Source: CBDBJK01 sp965206395
GTDB lineage: Bacteria > Chloroflexota > Dehalococcoidia > Lucifugimonadales > CATOSD01
Reading direction: 5' to 3'
Assembly (NCBI GenBank): GCA_965206395.1
Contig: CBDBJK010000014.1
Span: forward strand, 29,144-93,143
DNA: 64,000 bases
The notes under the pieces are model-generated. The model made no database searches, was not told where the DNA came from, and saw only the letters and a list, made by a program, of their open reading frames with translations. This document shows, one piece after another, positions 1 to 9,473 of this stretch. The first letter of the stretch is position 1, and the number at the start of each line of letters is the position of its first letter. Made by a program: the position numbers and the translations under genes.

Positions 1-748
1 CTTCATGATTGAAGAGTTTCGGTCGTTCGTAGTAAACCGAATGGCCCGTGTTAGGCACTCTAATAAGGTTCGCCTGAGGAATTAGAGACGCGGCGACCTC
101 GATGGTTGCGGGCGGCGACATGATATCTTGTTCACCCACAATGTACAGGATCGGCACACCAGATTCCGCCAGCCTTTCGTGGGTAGAGCCTCGGAAACCA
201 GGAGGAACCTCCAGAAAATCCGCCGCATGCTTGGGGTTCAGCCGCATTATCTGGCGATACAGAAATAACGATTCGGGATGTTTATCTGCGAAGTTCGACG
301 ACAAACCCTTGATAGTTCCTGCTGGTAGTGTACGGTTCTTTTCTAGCTGCTCGATTCGAAGCTGACGTGACTCATCATTCACAGAACCGCCATTGGAGCC
401 GGAGAGGACAAGGCCCAAGACCCGACCAGGGTTTCTCAGCGTGAAGCCTACTCCCGTGCGCCCGCCCATGGAGTGGGCAACAATTGCCACCTGTTTCACA
501 ACTAAATGGTCTAATAACGCCTTGAGATCATCTGCAAAGGCGCTACGACCTTTTGGTTCAACTCCGTCTCGCGTTTGCCCGAAGGTGCGATGGTCGAATG
601 TGATACACGTGTAGTGTTTGGAGAAGAAAGGGATTTGTTGCCACCAGGAGAGGTGATTACCACCGGAGCCATGGGCAAACACGACAGGTGGCCCGCTGCC
701 GTGTACCTCATAGTAGAGATCAGTGTCATCGATTGGCAATAGTGGCAT
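1..748 (-). CDS. Alpha/beta hydrolase, C-terminus cut by window edge
   Basis: Reading leftward from the ATG at 748, the frame is open to base 1, giving about 249 residues, so only the extreme C-terminus is missing. The sequence shows an alpha/beta hydrolase fold: oxyanion-hole HGSGG near residue 26, nucleophile elbow AHSMGG with Ser near 93, an acid loop GEQDIMSPP, and the catalytic His in NTGHSVYY close to the edge. The start is chosen because AGGAGG lies about 7 nt upstream. It lacks a signal peptide and is probably a cytosolic esterase, lactonase or C-C hydrolase; the substrate cannot be told. It is the first of three minus-strand genes that may be co-transcribed. Family assignment is firm, function is not. 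Confidence 0.85.
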   Translation of the reverse strand, partial: MPLLPIDDTDLYYEVHGSGPPVVFAHGSGGNHLSWWQQIPFFSKHYTCITFDHRTFGQTRDGVEPKGRSAFADDLKALLDHLVVKQVAIVAHSMGGRTGVGFTLRNPGRVLGLVLSGSNGGSVNDESRQLRIEQLEKNRTLPAGTIKGLSSNFADKHPESLFLYRQIMRLNPKHAADFLEVPPGFRGSTHERLAESGVPILYIVGEQDIMSPPATIEVAASLIPQANLIRVPNTGHSVYYERPKLFNHE

Positions 749-912
749 ACCCAACCTCCTTTTGCCGCCAGTTTACATCAAATCATGGGCCATGTAACGC
801 GCCCGAATTCTTCCAGATCGTGCAAATAGCTTGGGAGTTGCTCACTATGTTACTTATTTGCAGAAAGAGGCATTAATCTTTAACCGGACCAATATGACGA
901 GACACGCCAGGC

Positions 913-1635
913 TCATGAAGCGGATAACGACGTTAGGTGAGACACTAACTCTTGTGGAGCCGAGAGAAAAGGTGAGTGAGCGGTGTTCATTGTTATGACC
1001 TTTTCACAGGGCATGGCTGTGTACATATACTTCTGAAATGCTGGATATATGGCCTTGTCGTCCAGGCACTCTATGTAGACACGGCGAACCTGCCCCGACT
1101 TTTCGTTGGTGGTGTTCACGGGCGTCGACTGAGGAGCCATAGCCCGGGGCGTCAGAAGCGATTTAGCCCACGTTACGTCCTCTTCTGAGCAGTCGCCATA
1201 AAAAGTGTCTTTGATCGCCTCTTCTCGAAAGTTTGAGTAAATTCCATCGTTAGATATGAACAAATCAGCAGCAAACGTCGATTCTTTATCATGCCCGACT
1301 AGCTGGAATACGGACTCACCATTGCGGGGAAGCATCCCGGTCAGATACACCAATAGCCTGATCTTATCAGGACGATACTCGGCAGCCTGGGCGATTACCG
1401 TGCCAGCCAAACTATGGCCCACAAGTATGACTGGTTCAGGCTGCGCGTCCAACACTTCGCAGGTACGATCGGAATATGCTTGTAGTGTGACCTCGCTTAG
1501 CGGTGTGTTGTCCTTGCCATGACCTGGAAGATCAAACGCGACTGCATTGTGACCTTCTTTTTCGAGAAGAGGGATGATTTTATCCCAGCACCATGCGCCG
1601 TGAAATGCGCCATGAACCAGCACAAAGGTTGACAT
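913..1635 (-). CDS. Alpha/beta hydrolase (plant-methylesterase-like)
   Basis: A 240-residue alpha/beta hydrolase of the compact type related to hydroxynitrile lyases and plant methyl esterases. Visible motifs are FVLVHGAFHGAWCW at the N-terminus (oxyanion-hole loop), VGHSLAG (nucleophile Ser near residue 80), ECLDDKAI (acid loop) and NTAHSPF with the catalytic His near the end. The frame extends nine codons upstream, but the ATG at 1635 is preferred because AAGGAGG sits 7 nt before it. No signal peptide is seen, so it should be cytosolic. It lies between another alpha/beta hydrolase and an LLM-family oxidoreductase on the same strand, suggesting small-molecule catabolism. The substrate is unknown. 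Confidence 0.85.
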   Translation of the reverse strand: MSTFVLVHGAFHGAWCWDKIIPLLEKEGHNAVAFDLPGHGKDNTPLSEVTLQAYSDRTCEVLDAQPEPVILVGHSLAGTVIAQAAEYRPDKIRLLVYLTGMLPRNGESVFQLVGHDKESTFAADLFISNDGIYSNFREEAIKDTFYGDCSEEDVTWAKSLLTPRAMAPQSTPVNTTNEKSGQVRRVYIECLDDKAIYPAFQKYMYTAMPCEKVITMNTAHSPFLSAPQELVSHLTSLSAS

Positions 1636-1755
1636 AGAACTGCCTCCTTCAGTTTGAGCCATATTGCAAACTGTCTCTAATGGACGGAAGTGTATAACTG
1701 GCGTTCGGCCTCGTCAACAATCCTTCCATGAGCCATTCGTCCCACTACAGCCTTA

Positions 1756-2763
1756 CTAGGGAGCACAGGTCCTGATAACCTGGAAGGCAACCTTCTTGGG
1801 GTCATCATCTCCGAATTCTGATCTTCCCACTCCGGGAGAAATTATCGGCAGAGTTATTCCCGCCTTCCGATATTCGTGGATTCTCTCCTGGCATTCCTCC
1901 GCAGTACCAGTCACAGCCAGGGCATCGATCAGGCCATCAGGAACAAGTCCGACTGCCCGCTCTTTGTCGCCTTCTGACCAAGCCTTTCTGACCGCCTCTA
2001 CCTCTTCTGGGAAGCCGCTTTCCGCTATCACAGTGCGATAGCGGGGGAAGATTCCGATGGTAGTCGCCAGGGACTGCCGCACTGCGTTTCTGGCTTTGGC
2101 CCGGTCTTCAGATATGACGCATGCCAGGCCGGCAGCTATATCTACTTCCTGAGGTTCACGACCAGCAGTGGCGACACCCGTGAGAACGTTTTTCACAGAC
2201 TCTCGCCTGTGTTCGACAGTTCCGACGGCGAGCAACACACCATCCGAGATTTCGCCAGCAATCTGTGTCATCCTGGGACGCACCGCAGCCAGATAAATCG
2301 GTATCTCATTTCTGAGAGGCTCGAACCAGAAATCGAATTGTTCGATGTTTATCACTTTCCCCTGGTATGAGGCAACACCATCCCGAAGGAGAGCGCGAAC
2401 GATGTCAACAGTCTCCAGGAGCCGCTGAAGCGGTTCCACATAGGGTCCGCCATGCTCTGGTCCAACCTGCACCCTGTGGCTCGACCCTAGACCCAATATG
2501 AATCGCCCGTTAGAATAGTAGTCTACGCACGCGGCCGCCATGGCTATCGTAGGAGCGCTTCTGACGAAGACGCTGCTAATGTTGGTTCCTAGCTTGATGG
2601 TGTTCGTCGCCATGGCGCAGGCGGTAAGGATGGAGAACTGGTCGCCACCGTGGGCTTCTGCCATCCAGGCCGAGTCGTAGCCCAATTCCTCAGCGAGTTG
2701 CACACACTCCACGATCTCCATGGGCGATAAGCTACCCGCAAAGCCGATTCCAATTCGATCCAT
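1756..2763 (-). CDS. LLM-class flavin/F420-dependent oxidoreductase
   Basis: A 335-residue TIM-barrel protein of the luciferase-like superfamily. The N-terminus MDRIGIGFAG, the segment AEELGYDSAWMAEAHGGDQF, the strand IKLGTNISSV and the phosphate-binding loop GRFILGLGSSHRVQVG are typical of the F420-dependent methylene-H4MPT-reductase-like branch. The length is normal for the family (300-350). AGGAG lies 5 nt before the ATG. Such enzymes use F420H2 or FMNH2 to reduce or mono-oxygenate small molecules; neither cofactor nor substrate can be decided from sequence alone. SAR202-type Chloroflexota are rich in this family, which is one reason for the suggested placement. It is probably the first gene of a minus-strand set with the two hydrolases. 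Confidence 0.88.
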   Translation of the reverse strand: MDRIGIGFAGSLSPMEIVECVQLAEELGYDSAWMAEAHGGDQFSILTACAMATNTIKLGTNISSVFVRSAPTIAMAAACVDYYSNGRFILGLGSSHRVQVGPEHGGPYVEPLQRLLETVDIVRALLRDGVASYQGKVINIEQFDFWFEPLRNEIPIYLAAVRPRMTQIAGEISDGVLLAVGTVEHRRESVKNVLTGVATAGREPQEVDIAAGLACVISEDRAKARNAVRQSLATTIGIFPRYRTVIAESGFPEEVEAVRKAWSEGDKERAVGLVPDGLIDALAVTGTAEECQERIHEYRKAGITLPIISPGVGRSEFGDDDPKKVAFQVIRTCAP

Positions 2764-3005
2764 GATTTCTCCTCCCAGGTTATAGTAATCGTTATAAGAC
2801 TGCGTCAGTATCTAGTTGTGACAAAAGATTACCATATTCTGAGTCATCTGCCGCATAAGATAGATTGCCTGTTCCTCAATCTAACATAGCCTGTGTAACT
2901 GTTGTCTAGCTCGGACGATTCGAATTAGCTACGATTTATAGTCAATCTAGTTCAAGGAAACTTGAGATGAGATGGTCATGATTCTAACTAAGGTGGACCC
3001 CATTA

Positions 3006-3941
3006 TTAAGACAGCACGAGGGCTAAATTAAGAGAGTCTCCCACCCCTGCGCTAGGTTTCACCAAGCCCGATGGCAGCCCTGCTTCTTCAGCTGCTGCTC
3101 CCCTTTCTTCCTGGCCATGTTGGTACACCTCTGCTGGGGTCCGGTAGCCCAAAGCCTGGTGAGGCCTCTGCCGGTTGTAGAACTCCAGGTAGGCATTGAT
3201 CCCAGTTCGGGCCTCGGCGACGGTCTGGTAAGCTTTCAGATACACCTCCTCGTACTTGATGCTCCGCCACAGCCGCTCCACGAAGATGTTGTCCAGGTAC
3301 CTACCCTTACCATCCATGCTGACCTGGACCCTCTGCTCCTGCAACGTCTGGGTAAAGGCCTCACTGGTGAACTGACTCCCCTGGTCGGTGTTGAATATCT
3401 CCGGTCGTCCCTTACCCAGGGCTTCCTCCAACGCCGCCACGCAGAAGCTGGTGTCCATGGTGTTGGAGAGCTTCCAGGCCAGCACGTGCCGGCTGTGCCA
3501 GTCCATGATGGCCACCAGGTACAGGAAGCCCTTCGCCATGGGGATGTAGGTGATGTCCGCGGCCCAGACCTGGTCGACCCGATTAACCTCCACTCCCTTC
3601 AGCAGATAGGGAAAGATCCGGTGTCCCGGCGCTGGTTTGCTGGTGTTGGGACGCCGGTAGATGGCTTCCAGACCCATCAACCGCATCAGCCTTCGAACCC
3701 TTTTTCGGCTCACCAGATAGCCCTGTTGCAGCAGCCAGGCCTTCATCTTCCTGGAGCCGTAGAAGGGGGTCTTCAAATACTGACGGTCCATCAGGGCCAT
3801 CAACTCCAGGTCTTCTGCCCTGGTCGGTACCGGCCGGTAGTATACCGAGGCCCGGCTGACGTCCAGCAGGATACATTGACGCACCAAAGACAGCTGCTGG
3901 TGGTCTCGGTCTATCATGGCTCGCCGTATGCTGCGACTCAT
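3006..3941 (-). CDS. IS3-family transposase OrfB (DDE integrase core)
   Basis: 311 residues. The N-terminal third carries the HTH_21-like segment with SRASVYYRP and FYGSRKMKAWL. The rve-type DDE core follows: VWAADITYIPM (first Asp), FNTDQGSQFTS (second Asp) and DNIFVERLWRSIKYEEVY (Glu). The C-terminus has the usual IS3 motif FYNRQRPHQALGYRTPAEV. The start overlaps the orfA stop by 4 nt (ATGA) and lies in the -1 frame. It is likely made mainly as an OrfAB fusion by -1 frameshifting at the T TTT TTG heptamer near the end of orfA (3959-3965, minus strand), after which the -1 frame is open. All catalytic residues are present. Confidence 0.93.
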   Translation of the reverse strand: MSRSIRRAMIDRDHQQLSLVRQCILLDVSRASVYYRPVPTRAEDLELMALMDRQYLKTPFYGSRKMKAWLLQQGYLVSRKRVRRLMRLMGLEAIYRRPNTSKPAPGHRIFPYLLKGVEVNRVDQVWAADITYIPMAKGFLYLVAIMDWHSRHVLAWKLSNTMDTSFCVAALEEALGKGRPEIFNTDQGSQFTSEAFTQTLQEQRVQVSMDGKGRYLDNIFVERLWRSIKYEEVYLKAYQTVAEARTGINAYLEFYNRQRPHQALGYRTPAEVYQHGQEERGAAAEEAGLPSGLVKPSAGVGDSLNLALVLS

Positions 3942-4222
3942 AGACCGGACCTTTCCGACAAAAAATCGCGTTCCACCTTCAGCTGGCCGATGTGCCGGTA
4001 GAGGTGGTTAATCTGAGCTTCCTTGGCTTTCTCCTGGGATTTCTGATTGGTGGCAAATAGCTCCGGGGCTCCTTCCACCAGGGCCCTTTTCCAGGCGTGA
4101 ATCTGACTGGGATGGACCTCAAATCGGCTGGCCAGCTGGGCGATGGTCTCTTCCCCCGCAAGGGCGGCCAGGGCCACCTTGGCCTTGAACGCCGGACTGT
4201 GCTTATTCCTCGTCTGCTTCAT
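3938..4222 (-). CDS. IS3-family OrfA (HTH DNA-binding protein)
   Basis: A 94-residue basic protein beginning MKQTRNKHSPAFKAKVALAA, with the HTH_Tnp_1 (transposase IS3/IS911) helix-turn-helix at TIAQLASRFEVHPSQIHAWK, followed by a leucine/lysine-rich helix used for multimerisation. The ATG at 4222 is preferred over the upstream GTG because AGGAG lies 6 nt before it. It binds the element ends and, when fused to OrfB by frameshifting, forms the active transposase. Confidence 0.9.
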   Translation of the reverse strand: MKQTRNKHSPAFKAKVALAALAGEETIAQLASRFEVHPSQIHAWKRALVEGAPELFATNQKSQEKAKEAQINHLYRHIGQLKVERDFLSERSGL

Positions 4223-4311
4223 GTCCTGCTCCTTCACGTCGGTTAGTTGCCGGTTATTTTAGGAGCTGGACTCTCTCTTAGCCAGTTGTCTAGTTTTTGG
4301 GTACCACCTCA

Positions 4312-4963
4312 AACCTTGCCTAAACGGAATTATGACTACTCTTAGATCTTACATCTTAGACAATCGCGTTTGCGGATGGGAAGCGCCGCAATTTCTGGAA
4401 TTATTACCAGGCAGGGGGTGATATCGTGGGTAAAACTGTTACCGAGAAAATTCTGGCTAGAGCCGCCGGAGTTGTGGTTTGTATCCCAAAATCGCCAGGT
4501 CATGAGTTTGCCTATTTTCTGAAGCATGTCCTGAAACGCTTTCCCAGTCACAAACGCCTCAACAGATTGGAACAAACGCCTGCTAAAGGTATTTGCAATG
4601 CATGCTCCGTAGAATTTTTCAGCCAGTAGAGGCATATCCCTTCTCACACACCCTCTGAGACTTCAAACCCATCTTCTGCTTTCCCCCTTACCACTTTGTG
4701 CACCATTCCAAGAATCGGATACGAAGAAATTAGTAGCTTTACCAGTTAGGAATAGTCCATTCGTAACTACATCGGATTTCTACTTCGATTTACGATAGAC
4801 TTGGAGTAAAAGCTATGAAAACACATGAAGGATTTCTCATGCAATCCTAATGCAGCCGTTATACCATTCGAGATAGTCTGGAACCGGAAAGGGGAGACCT
4901 GTCACGTTTTGTTGTCTATTTTAAGGATTTGATTGAACTGACCTGAGTGTCAAGGGGTATGCA
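4312..4963. other. 650-bp stretch without a convincing intact gene
   Basis: Between IS3 copy 1 and the DUF2339 gene I see no complete gene. A minus-strand frame at 4342-4647 gives 101 residues resembling nothing I recognise. A plus-strand frame at 4426-4629 starts like an aconitase-family protein and is listed separately. The last 100 bases should hold the promoter of the gene at 4964, which has a GGGGT ribosome-binding site. Confidence 0.5.
4426..4629 (+). pseudogene. Possible remnant of a LeuC/aconitase-family gene start
   Basis: The 67-codon frame begins GTG with a GGGGGTG ribosome-binding site 5 nt upstream. Its first 15 residues, MGKTVTEKILARAAG, match the typical N-terminus of 3-isopropylmalate dehydratase large subunits (LeuC, archaeal type). 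The rest of the frame has no LeuC character, so if the match is real the gene was cut by a deletion just after its start and only the leader survives. The match is short and rests on memory of the family, so this is a weak call. Confidence 0.3.
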
Positions 4964-5774
4964 ATGAATTGCCCAAACTGTAACCGCGAAAACGACGATA
5001 CCAACCAATTCTGTATATTTTGTGGTGCGACTATGCAAGTTGAGCCACTCAACGAGGTTTCGAGTCAAGAGACCTCTGGTGAAGTTCCACGAGAGGAGAT
5101 ATCGTTGCTCGCGCTGCAAGGGCAGGTGCGGAATTTGCAATTGGAGATTGGGCATATTCGCACCGCGCTTGCCAGAACGGGGATTCATGTAAACCCACCG
5201 CAGCGTGGACAAGAGCGTCAGCAGGCTGCACCTCCAAGGTCATCAACGGCAGTTGCATCAACAGCAGCTTCGGTTGCCGCGCCTCCTTCGCCGAGCGAAC
5301 CCTTGGGTCAGAGGCCCTGGGAGCGCATACAAGTTGATTGGGAGCTTGTCTTTGGCGGTAACTGGATGGCTCGCATTGGCATAGTCGCACTCATCATAGG
5401 TATGGGCTTCTTTCTGAAGCTGGCGATAGACAACGAATGGATAGGCGAGACAGGTCAGGTTGCGCTTGGCCTCATGGTCGGCGTAGCTCTCCTTGGAGCG
5501 GGCGAATACTGGCAGAAGCGTTACACCAGCTGGGCGCAGGCCCTGACCGGCGGGGGCATAGCCATCCTGTACCTTTCGATTTTCGCTGCATTCTCTTTCT
5601 ACAGTCTTATTGAACCCATTCCGGCCTTTGGTTTCATGGCCCTGGTGACCCTTACCGCCGGCGGCCTCGCTATCAGATACGAATCCATGGCAATTGCCAT
5701 TCTCGGAATCATTGGTGGTTTCGCAACGCCGATTCTGCTCCAAGAGCATTTGCCGGAACAGCAATATCTGCTAG
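4964..5774 (+). pseudogene. DUF2339 membrane protein, N-terminal part (split by IS)
   Basis: The first 270 codons of a DUF2339 protein. It opens with a zinc-ribbon (MNCPNCNREN, then CIFCGA), a polar Pro/Ala-rich linker with a short coiled-coil-like helix, then the conserved WELVFGGNWMARIG entry into the membrane region and at least four hydrophobic helices. The frame is cut after QQYLL by an IS5-group element at 5775, which adds GML and a TGA. Removing the element and one CTAG copy joins TAT CTG CTA to GCA TAC and restores a 769-residue protein continuing at 7855, a usual size for this polytopic inner-membrane family of unknown function. The start is supported by GGGGT 7 nt upstream. Confidence 0.85.
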
Positions 5775-6321
5775 GGATGCTCTGAATAAGTCCCGATGGC
5801 TTGTGGGATAGTAAAATAGGGCCAAGGGCTGAAGACGGGGGAGGAGAGGCAATGAACCAGCCGACGTTTGCGGACTTGGACTACGAGAGCAAGAAGCGAA
5901 AGACTCGCCGGGAGAAGTTCCTTGAGCGCATGGATGGACTGATCCCTTGGGAAGAGTTGGAAGAGCGCATTCGACCGTTCTATCCCAAGGCCGGTCGTGG
6001 TCGGCGGCCCTACGAGTTATCGGTGATGCTACGGATACACTGCGTGCAGTTGTTTTACAACCTGAGCGACCCTGGGATGGAGGACATGCTCTATGAGGTC
6101 GAATCGGTGAGGCGGTTCGTAGGGCTGAGACTGCCTGGGCCGCTGCCGGACGAGACGACGATTCTGAACTTCCGCCACCTGCTGGAAGAGCATGAGTTGG
6201 GCGCGGGTCTGTTCGAGGAGATCAACCGCTATCTGGAGTCCAAGGGTCTCCGTCTTCAGGAGGGGACGATAGTGGACGCGAGCATCATAGCGGCGCCCTC
6301 ATCGACGAAGAATCGGGCTAA

Positions 6322-7201
6322 GAGCGTCTAACAAAACCTAATAAAAGGGGTTAGAATCTGGACATTCTCTGGAGGAGGATGACCTAATGTCTAAGCCCCT
6401 TGTAAGCGATGAATTCTGGGAACTGGTGCAACCTTTACTGCCGCCACAACCACCGAAGCCGAAAGGAGGAAGGCCCAGGATACCTGACAGACAGGTCCTA
6501 AGTGGGATACTGTTCGTGCTAAAGACAGGCATTGGCTGGGAAGACCTACCCAAGGAGATGGACTGTGGCAGTGGGATGACCTGCTGGAGGCGCCTCAGAG
6601 ATTGGCACCAGTCGGGAGTCTGGGAGCGCATCCACTTGGTATGCCTTGAGCGCCTGCAAGCAGCTGAGCGCATAGACTGGACTCGCGCAGTGCTGGACAG
6701 TGCTTCAGTGCGAGCAGTTTTTGGGGGCAGAAAACAGGCCCCAACCCCACGGACAGGGCGAAGGCGGGTAGCAAGCATCATATCATAACCGATGCCCAGG
6801 GCATTCCACTGGCGGTCAGGTTGACTGGCGCGAACGCTCACGATGTCACCCAAGCCCTTGAGTTGGTGGATGCCATACCTGCTGTCAAGGGCAAGCGAGG
6901 CAGGCCTCGCAAGCGTCCTCTTCAGGCGCAGGGAGACAGAGGGTATGACTCTGAGCCTGTTCGCAAGGAGTTGAAGAAGCGACATATCTGGCCGCTGCTG
7001 GCCAAGCGAGGTGAGCCGCATGGCAGCGGGTTGGGGGTGCATAGATGGGTGGTTGAGAGAAGCCTGAGTTGGCTTCATCAGTTCCGACGCTTACGGGTTC
7101 GATATGAGCGCAGGGCAGACATACATGAGGCTTTCTTGGCCATAGGTTGTGCCATCATCTGCTCTCGCTTTCTGTTCCAATAATGGTTTTGTTAGACGCT
7201 C
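6322..7201 (+). mobile_element. Nested IS5-family (IS427-like) element
   Basis: An 880-bp element with perfect 17-bp inverted ends (GAGCGTCTAACAAAACC and complement), flanked by a TAA duplication at 6319-6321 and 7202-7204 (CTAA is equally possible given the sequence). It is inserted in the transposase gene of the larger IS5-group element; excision of element plus one TAA recreates the uninterrupted sequence seen in the other two copies. It carries a two-frame transposase gene. Confidence 0.9.
6387..7183 (+). CDS. IS5-family transposase in two frames (-1 frameshift)
   Basis: Frame one (6387-6788) encodes the DUF4096-like N-terminal domain MSKPLVSDEFWELVQPLLPP through the first catalytic Asp in AVLDSASVRAVFGG. 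Frame -1 (open through 6821-7183) supplies the second Asp in QGDRGYDSEP and the Glu in RWVVERSLSWLHQFRRLRVR. Joining the frames gives about 265 residues, normal for IS427-like members, which are known to use -1 frameshifting. The run TTTTTGGGGG at 6718-6727, just after the first Asp, is the likely slip site, since shifting at GGG GG restores continuity into KTGPNPTDRAKAGSKHH. Both parts look undamaged. Confidence 0.85.
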
Positions 7202-7854
7202 TAAAGAGCGCGACCCCGAGATGCACCAGACGAAGAAGGGTAACGAGTGGCACTTCGGGATGAAGGTGCACATCGGTGTGGACTCGCAGACGGGAGTGGT
7301 GCACAGCATGACCACGACATCTGCGAACGTGCATGACCTGACTGAGTTGCCCCGGTTGCTGCACGGTGGGGAGTCTCAGGTGTGGGGAGATGCTGGGTAT
7401 CAGGGAGTTGACAAGAGGCCGGGGAACCGGGGCTTGGACGTGGAGTGGCAGGTGGCGATGAGGCCCGGCCAGCGTCGGAAGCTGGAGCCTGGGAGCCCTG
7501 AGGCGGTGTCGGAGAAGCGCAAAGCGTCGGTCAGAGCTAAGGTGGAGCATCCGTTCCTGTACATCAAGCGGCACTTCGGCTACGCCAAGGTCCGCTACAG
7601 GGGGCTGTCCAAGAACACGCAGCGGCTGATGACGCTGCTGGGGTTTGCCAACTTGATGAGGGCCGAACAGTACCTGGCGGCGTGAGACCTTGTATAAGTG
7701 CGCCCAAAATCAGGGCTAAGGGCGGCGAAAGGCCCTGTCAGGGCCGGTTGTAGGCCGACAATAACCCTCACCACGGTGCCATGAGGCAATTTAACGCCCC
7801 CAAAACCACTCCGGTCAACTCGGCCCAGCCTGAAGCCGATTGTTCAGAGCATCC

Positions 7855-9357
7855 CTAGCATACGTCCTCGTACTCGACTTGGGTGTGCTAGGACTGGCGA
7901 CGCTGCGAAACTGGCAATGGTTCACGTTACTTGCGTTGATAGGCTCCCTGGCTCTCTTCAGGATGTGGGCAGTAGAATTTGACCCGCAAGAGAACCTGCT
8001 TCTTGGTCAGGTAGCCATCACATTGATATTCCTGGTCTTCGTGGGGGCCACAACGCTGTTCCATGTCATCTGGCGTCGTGGGCCTGGGCCTGCCGACCGA
8101 CTGCTCATGATTCTCAATGCGGGCGCGTACTTCGGCATCAGTTATGGCCTGCTTTGGGACGAGTTCAGACCCTGGATTGGTGGCTTCACGCTGCTGCTCG
8201 CGCTGTTCTACGGTGGGGTAGGGTATCTGGCATTGAAGAGGAGCAAGGAGAACGTCAATCTGAGCCTTATGTCGTTGGGCATCGCACTGGTTTTTGTCAC
8301 CATAGCCGCTCCTGTGCAGCTGAGCGGCCCCTGGATTAGCGTTGCGTGGGCTGTCGAGGGCACTGTACTGATATGGCTGTCCTTCGCGCTCAAGATGTGG
8401 CAGCTAAGATGGTTTGGCGTGGGCGTTTTTGCTATCTTCGTCGCGTGGCTGCTGTTCATAGACACGCCCGCTGCATTGACAGCCGATATCAGGCCGCTGT
8501 TCAACATCTACATGCCCGCCTACCTCGTCGGCATAAGTGCGACGTTTGTCGCGGCGTACATCTTGCGAAGGCACAGGAGCGAGCTTGAGGAACGCGAGAA
8601 CAGGCTGTTTCCCTCCTTCCTGGTCGCTGGCACAGCCATGTTTACGATAGCTGTGCCAGTGCAGGTTGGTGACGAGTGGATTGCGTTCGCCTGGGCTGTC
8701 GAGGCGGTGGCTCTTGTGTGGTTATCCTTCAGACTGGGCATTCATCAGCTACGCATGTCTGCTATCGGAGTCTTGGTCACACTAGGCATACGCTTGTTGG
8801 TCTTCGACACCTTTATAGACCTCGAAGGCTTTCGCCTGATGCTTAACTATCGAATGATGGCCTTCGCTTCGGGTGTGGTCGCACTCTACGTCGTCGCATT
8901 CTTGCTAGGGAGAAACCGAGACGGCGCACAAGAGTGGGAGAAGGAGATTCTATTTCCGATATACCTGCTGGGAGCCAGCTTCCTTACTTTATACGTTCTC
9001 AGCGCCGAAGTAATAGCGTCAGTAGACAGCGGGATAGTAAATGCTACCGGCCAAACGGCTGAGTACATCAAGAGCCTGGGTCTGAGCCTGCTGTGGGCAA
9101 TCTACGCCATTGTCGGACTGGCGGTGGGAATCATCAAAAGATGGCGCATGGTGCGGTTGGCCGCGCTCGCGCTGCTGGCTATCCCCATACTCAAACCGTT
9201 TCTTGTCGACTCCTTCGAACTTGAGCGAGGTTACAGAGTCGCTGCGTTCCTGAGCCTTGGGGCCATTCTCCTAGCCGGAGGATTCTTCTACCAGCGTTAC
9301 AGCACAGCCATAAGAGGGTTCCTCTTCGATGAACAACAGAGCGCGACGACTTCCTAG
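7855..9357 (+). pseudogene. DUF2339 membrane protein, C-terminal part (split by IS)
   Basis: About 500 codons continuing the protein begun at 4964. They encode a dozen or more hydrophobic helices with repeated WAVEG/WAVEA motifs (ISVAWAVEGTVLIWLSF and IAFAWAVEAVALVWLSF), a DUF2339 hallmark. An apparent TTG start at 7840 lies in the IS end and is only a by-product of the insertion. The gene ends in TAG at 9355. The fragment contains no frameshift or stop, so the insertion seems recent. The function of DUF2339 proteins is unknown. Confidence 0.85.
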
Positions 9358-9473
9358 ACTAGCGATGGCGATAGCTGGCGTCGCCTTGGGACGAGCAGGC
9401 ATTAGGGGCATTCCATGTGAACAGATGGTATCATCTCCTGTGCCCGTGAATGCTTTGGCGAGGACGATGAACG

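Larger units (their letters stand above)
2989..4311 (-). mobile_element. IS3-family insertion sequence, copy 1
   Basis: A 1323-bp element with imperfect terminal inverted repeats (TAAGGTGGACCCC at the left, the complement of TGAGGTGGTACCC at the right), flanked by a 3-bp AAC duplication at 2986-2988 and 4312-4314. It carries orfA and orfB transcribed leftward. It is nearly identical to the copy at 25341-26663, which lies in the opposite orientation; I noticed one synonymous difference. It sits between the oxidoreductase gene and the DUF2339 gene and interrupts no recognisable gene. Confidence 0.92.
5852..7685 (+). pseudogene. IS5-group transposase interrupted by a second IS
   Basis: The transposase reads from ATG 5852 (GGAGGAGAG ribosome-binding site) to 6321 and resumes at 7205-7685. 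Together the halves encode the same 316-residue protein as the intact copies. The N-terminal half holds the IS5 segment FYPKAGRGRRPYELSVMLRI and the first catalytic Asp in TIVDASIIAAPSSTKN. The C-terminal half holds GDAGYQG (second Asp) and the VEHPFLYIKRHFGYAKVRY segment with the catalytic Glu. The break lies between the first and second Asp, so this copy cannot make active enzyme by itself. Confidence 0.92.
5775..7854 (+). mobile_element. IS5-group insertion sequence, copy 1, with nested IS
   Basis: The element begins GGATGCTCTGAA and ends with the complement TTCAGAGCATCC. It is flanked by CTAG direct repeats (5771-5774 and 7855-7858), matching the YTAR target preference of the IS5 group. 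Total length is 2080 bp; subtracting the nested 880-bp element and its 3-bp duplication leaves 1197 bp, exactly the length of the two intact copies at 42685-43881 and 50256-51452. It splits the DUF2339 gene in frame. Confidence 0.93.

Noticed and set aside
3117..4001. 294-codon frame antisense to the IS3 transposase
   Set aside because: It mirrors OrfB, has no family motifs, and recurs at 25651-26535 only because the element is duplicated.
6387..7183. The nested element as a passenger gene of the larger IS
   Set aside because: It has its own 17-bp inverted ends, target duplication and complete two-frame transposase, and is absent from the other two copies.
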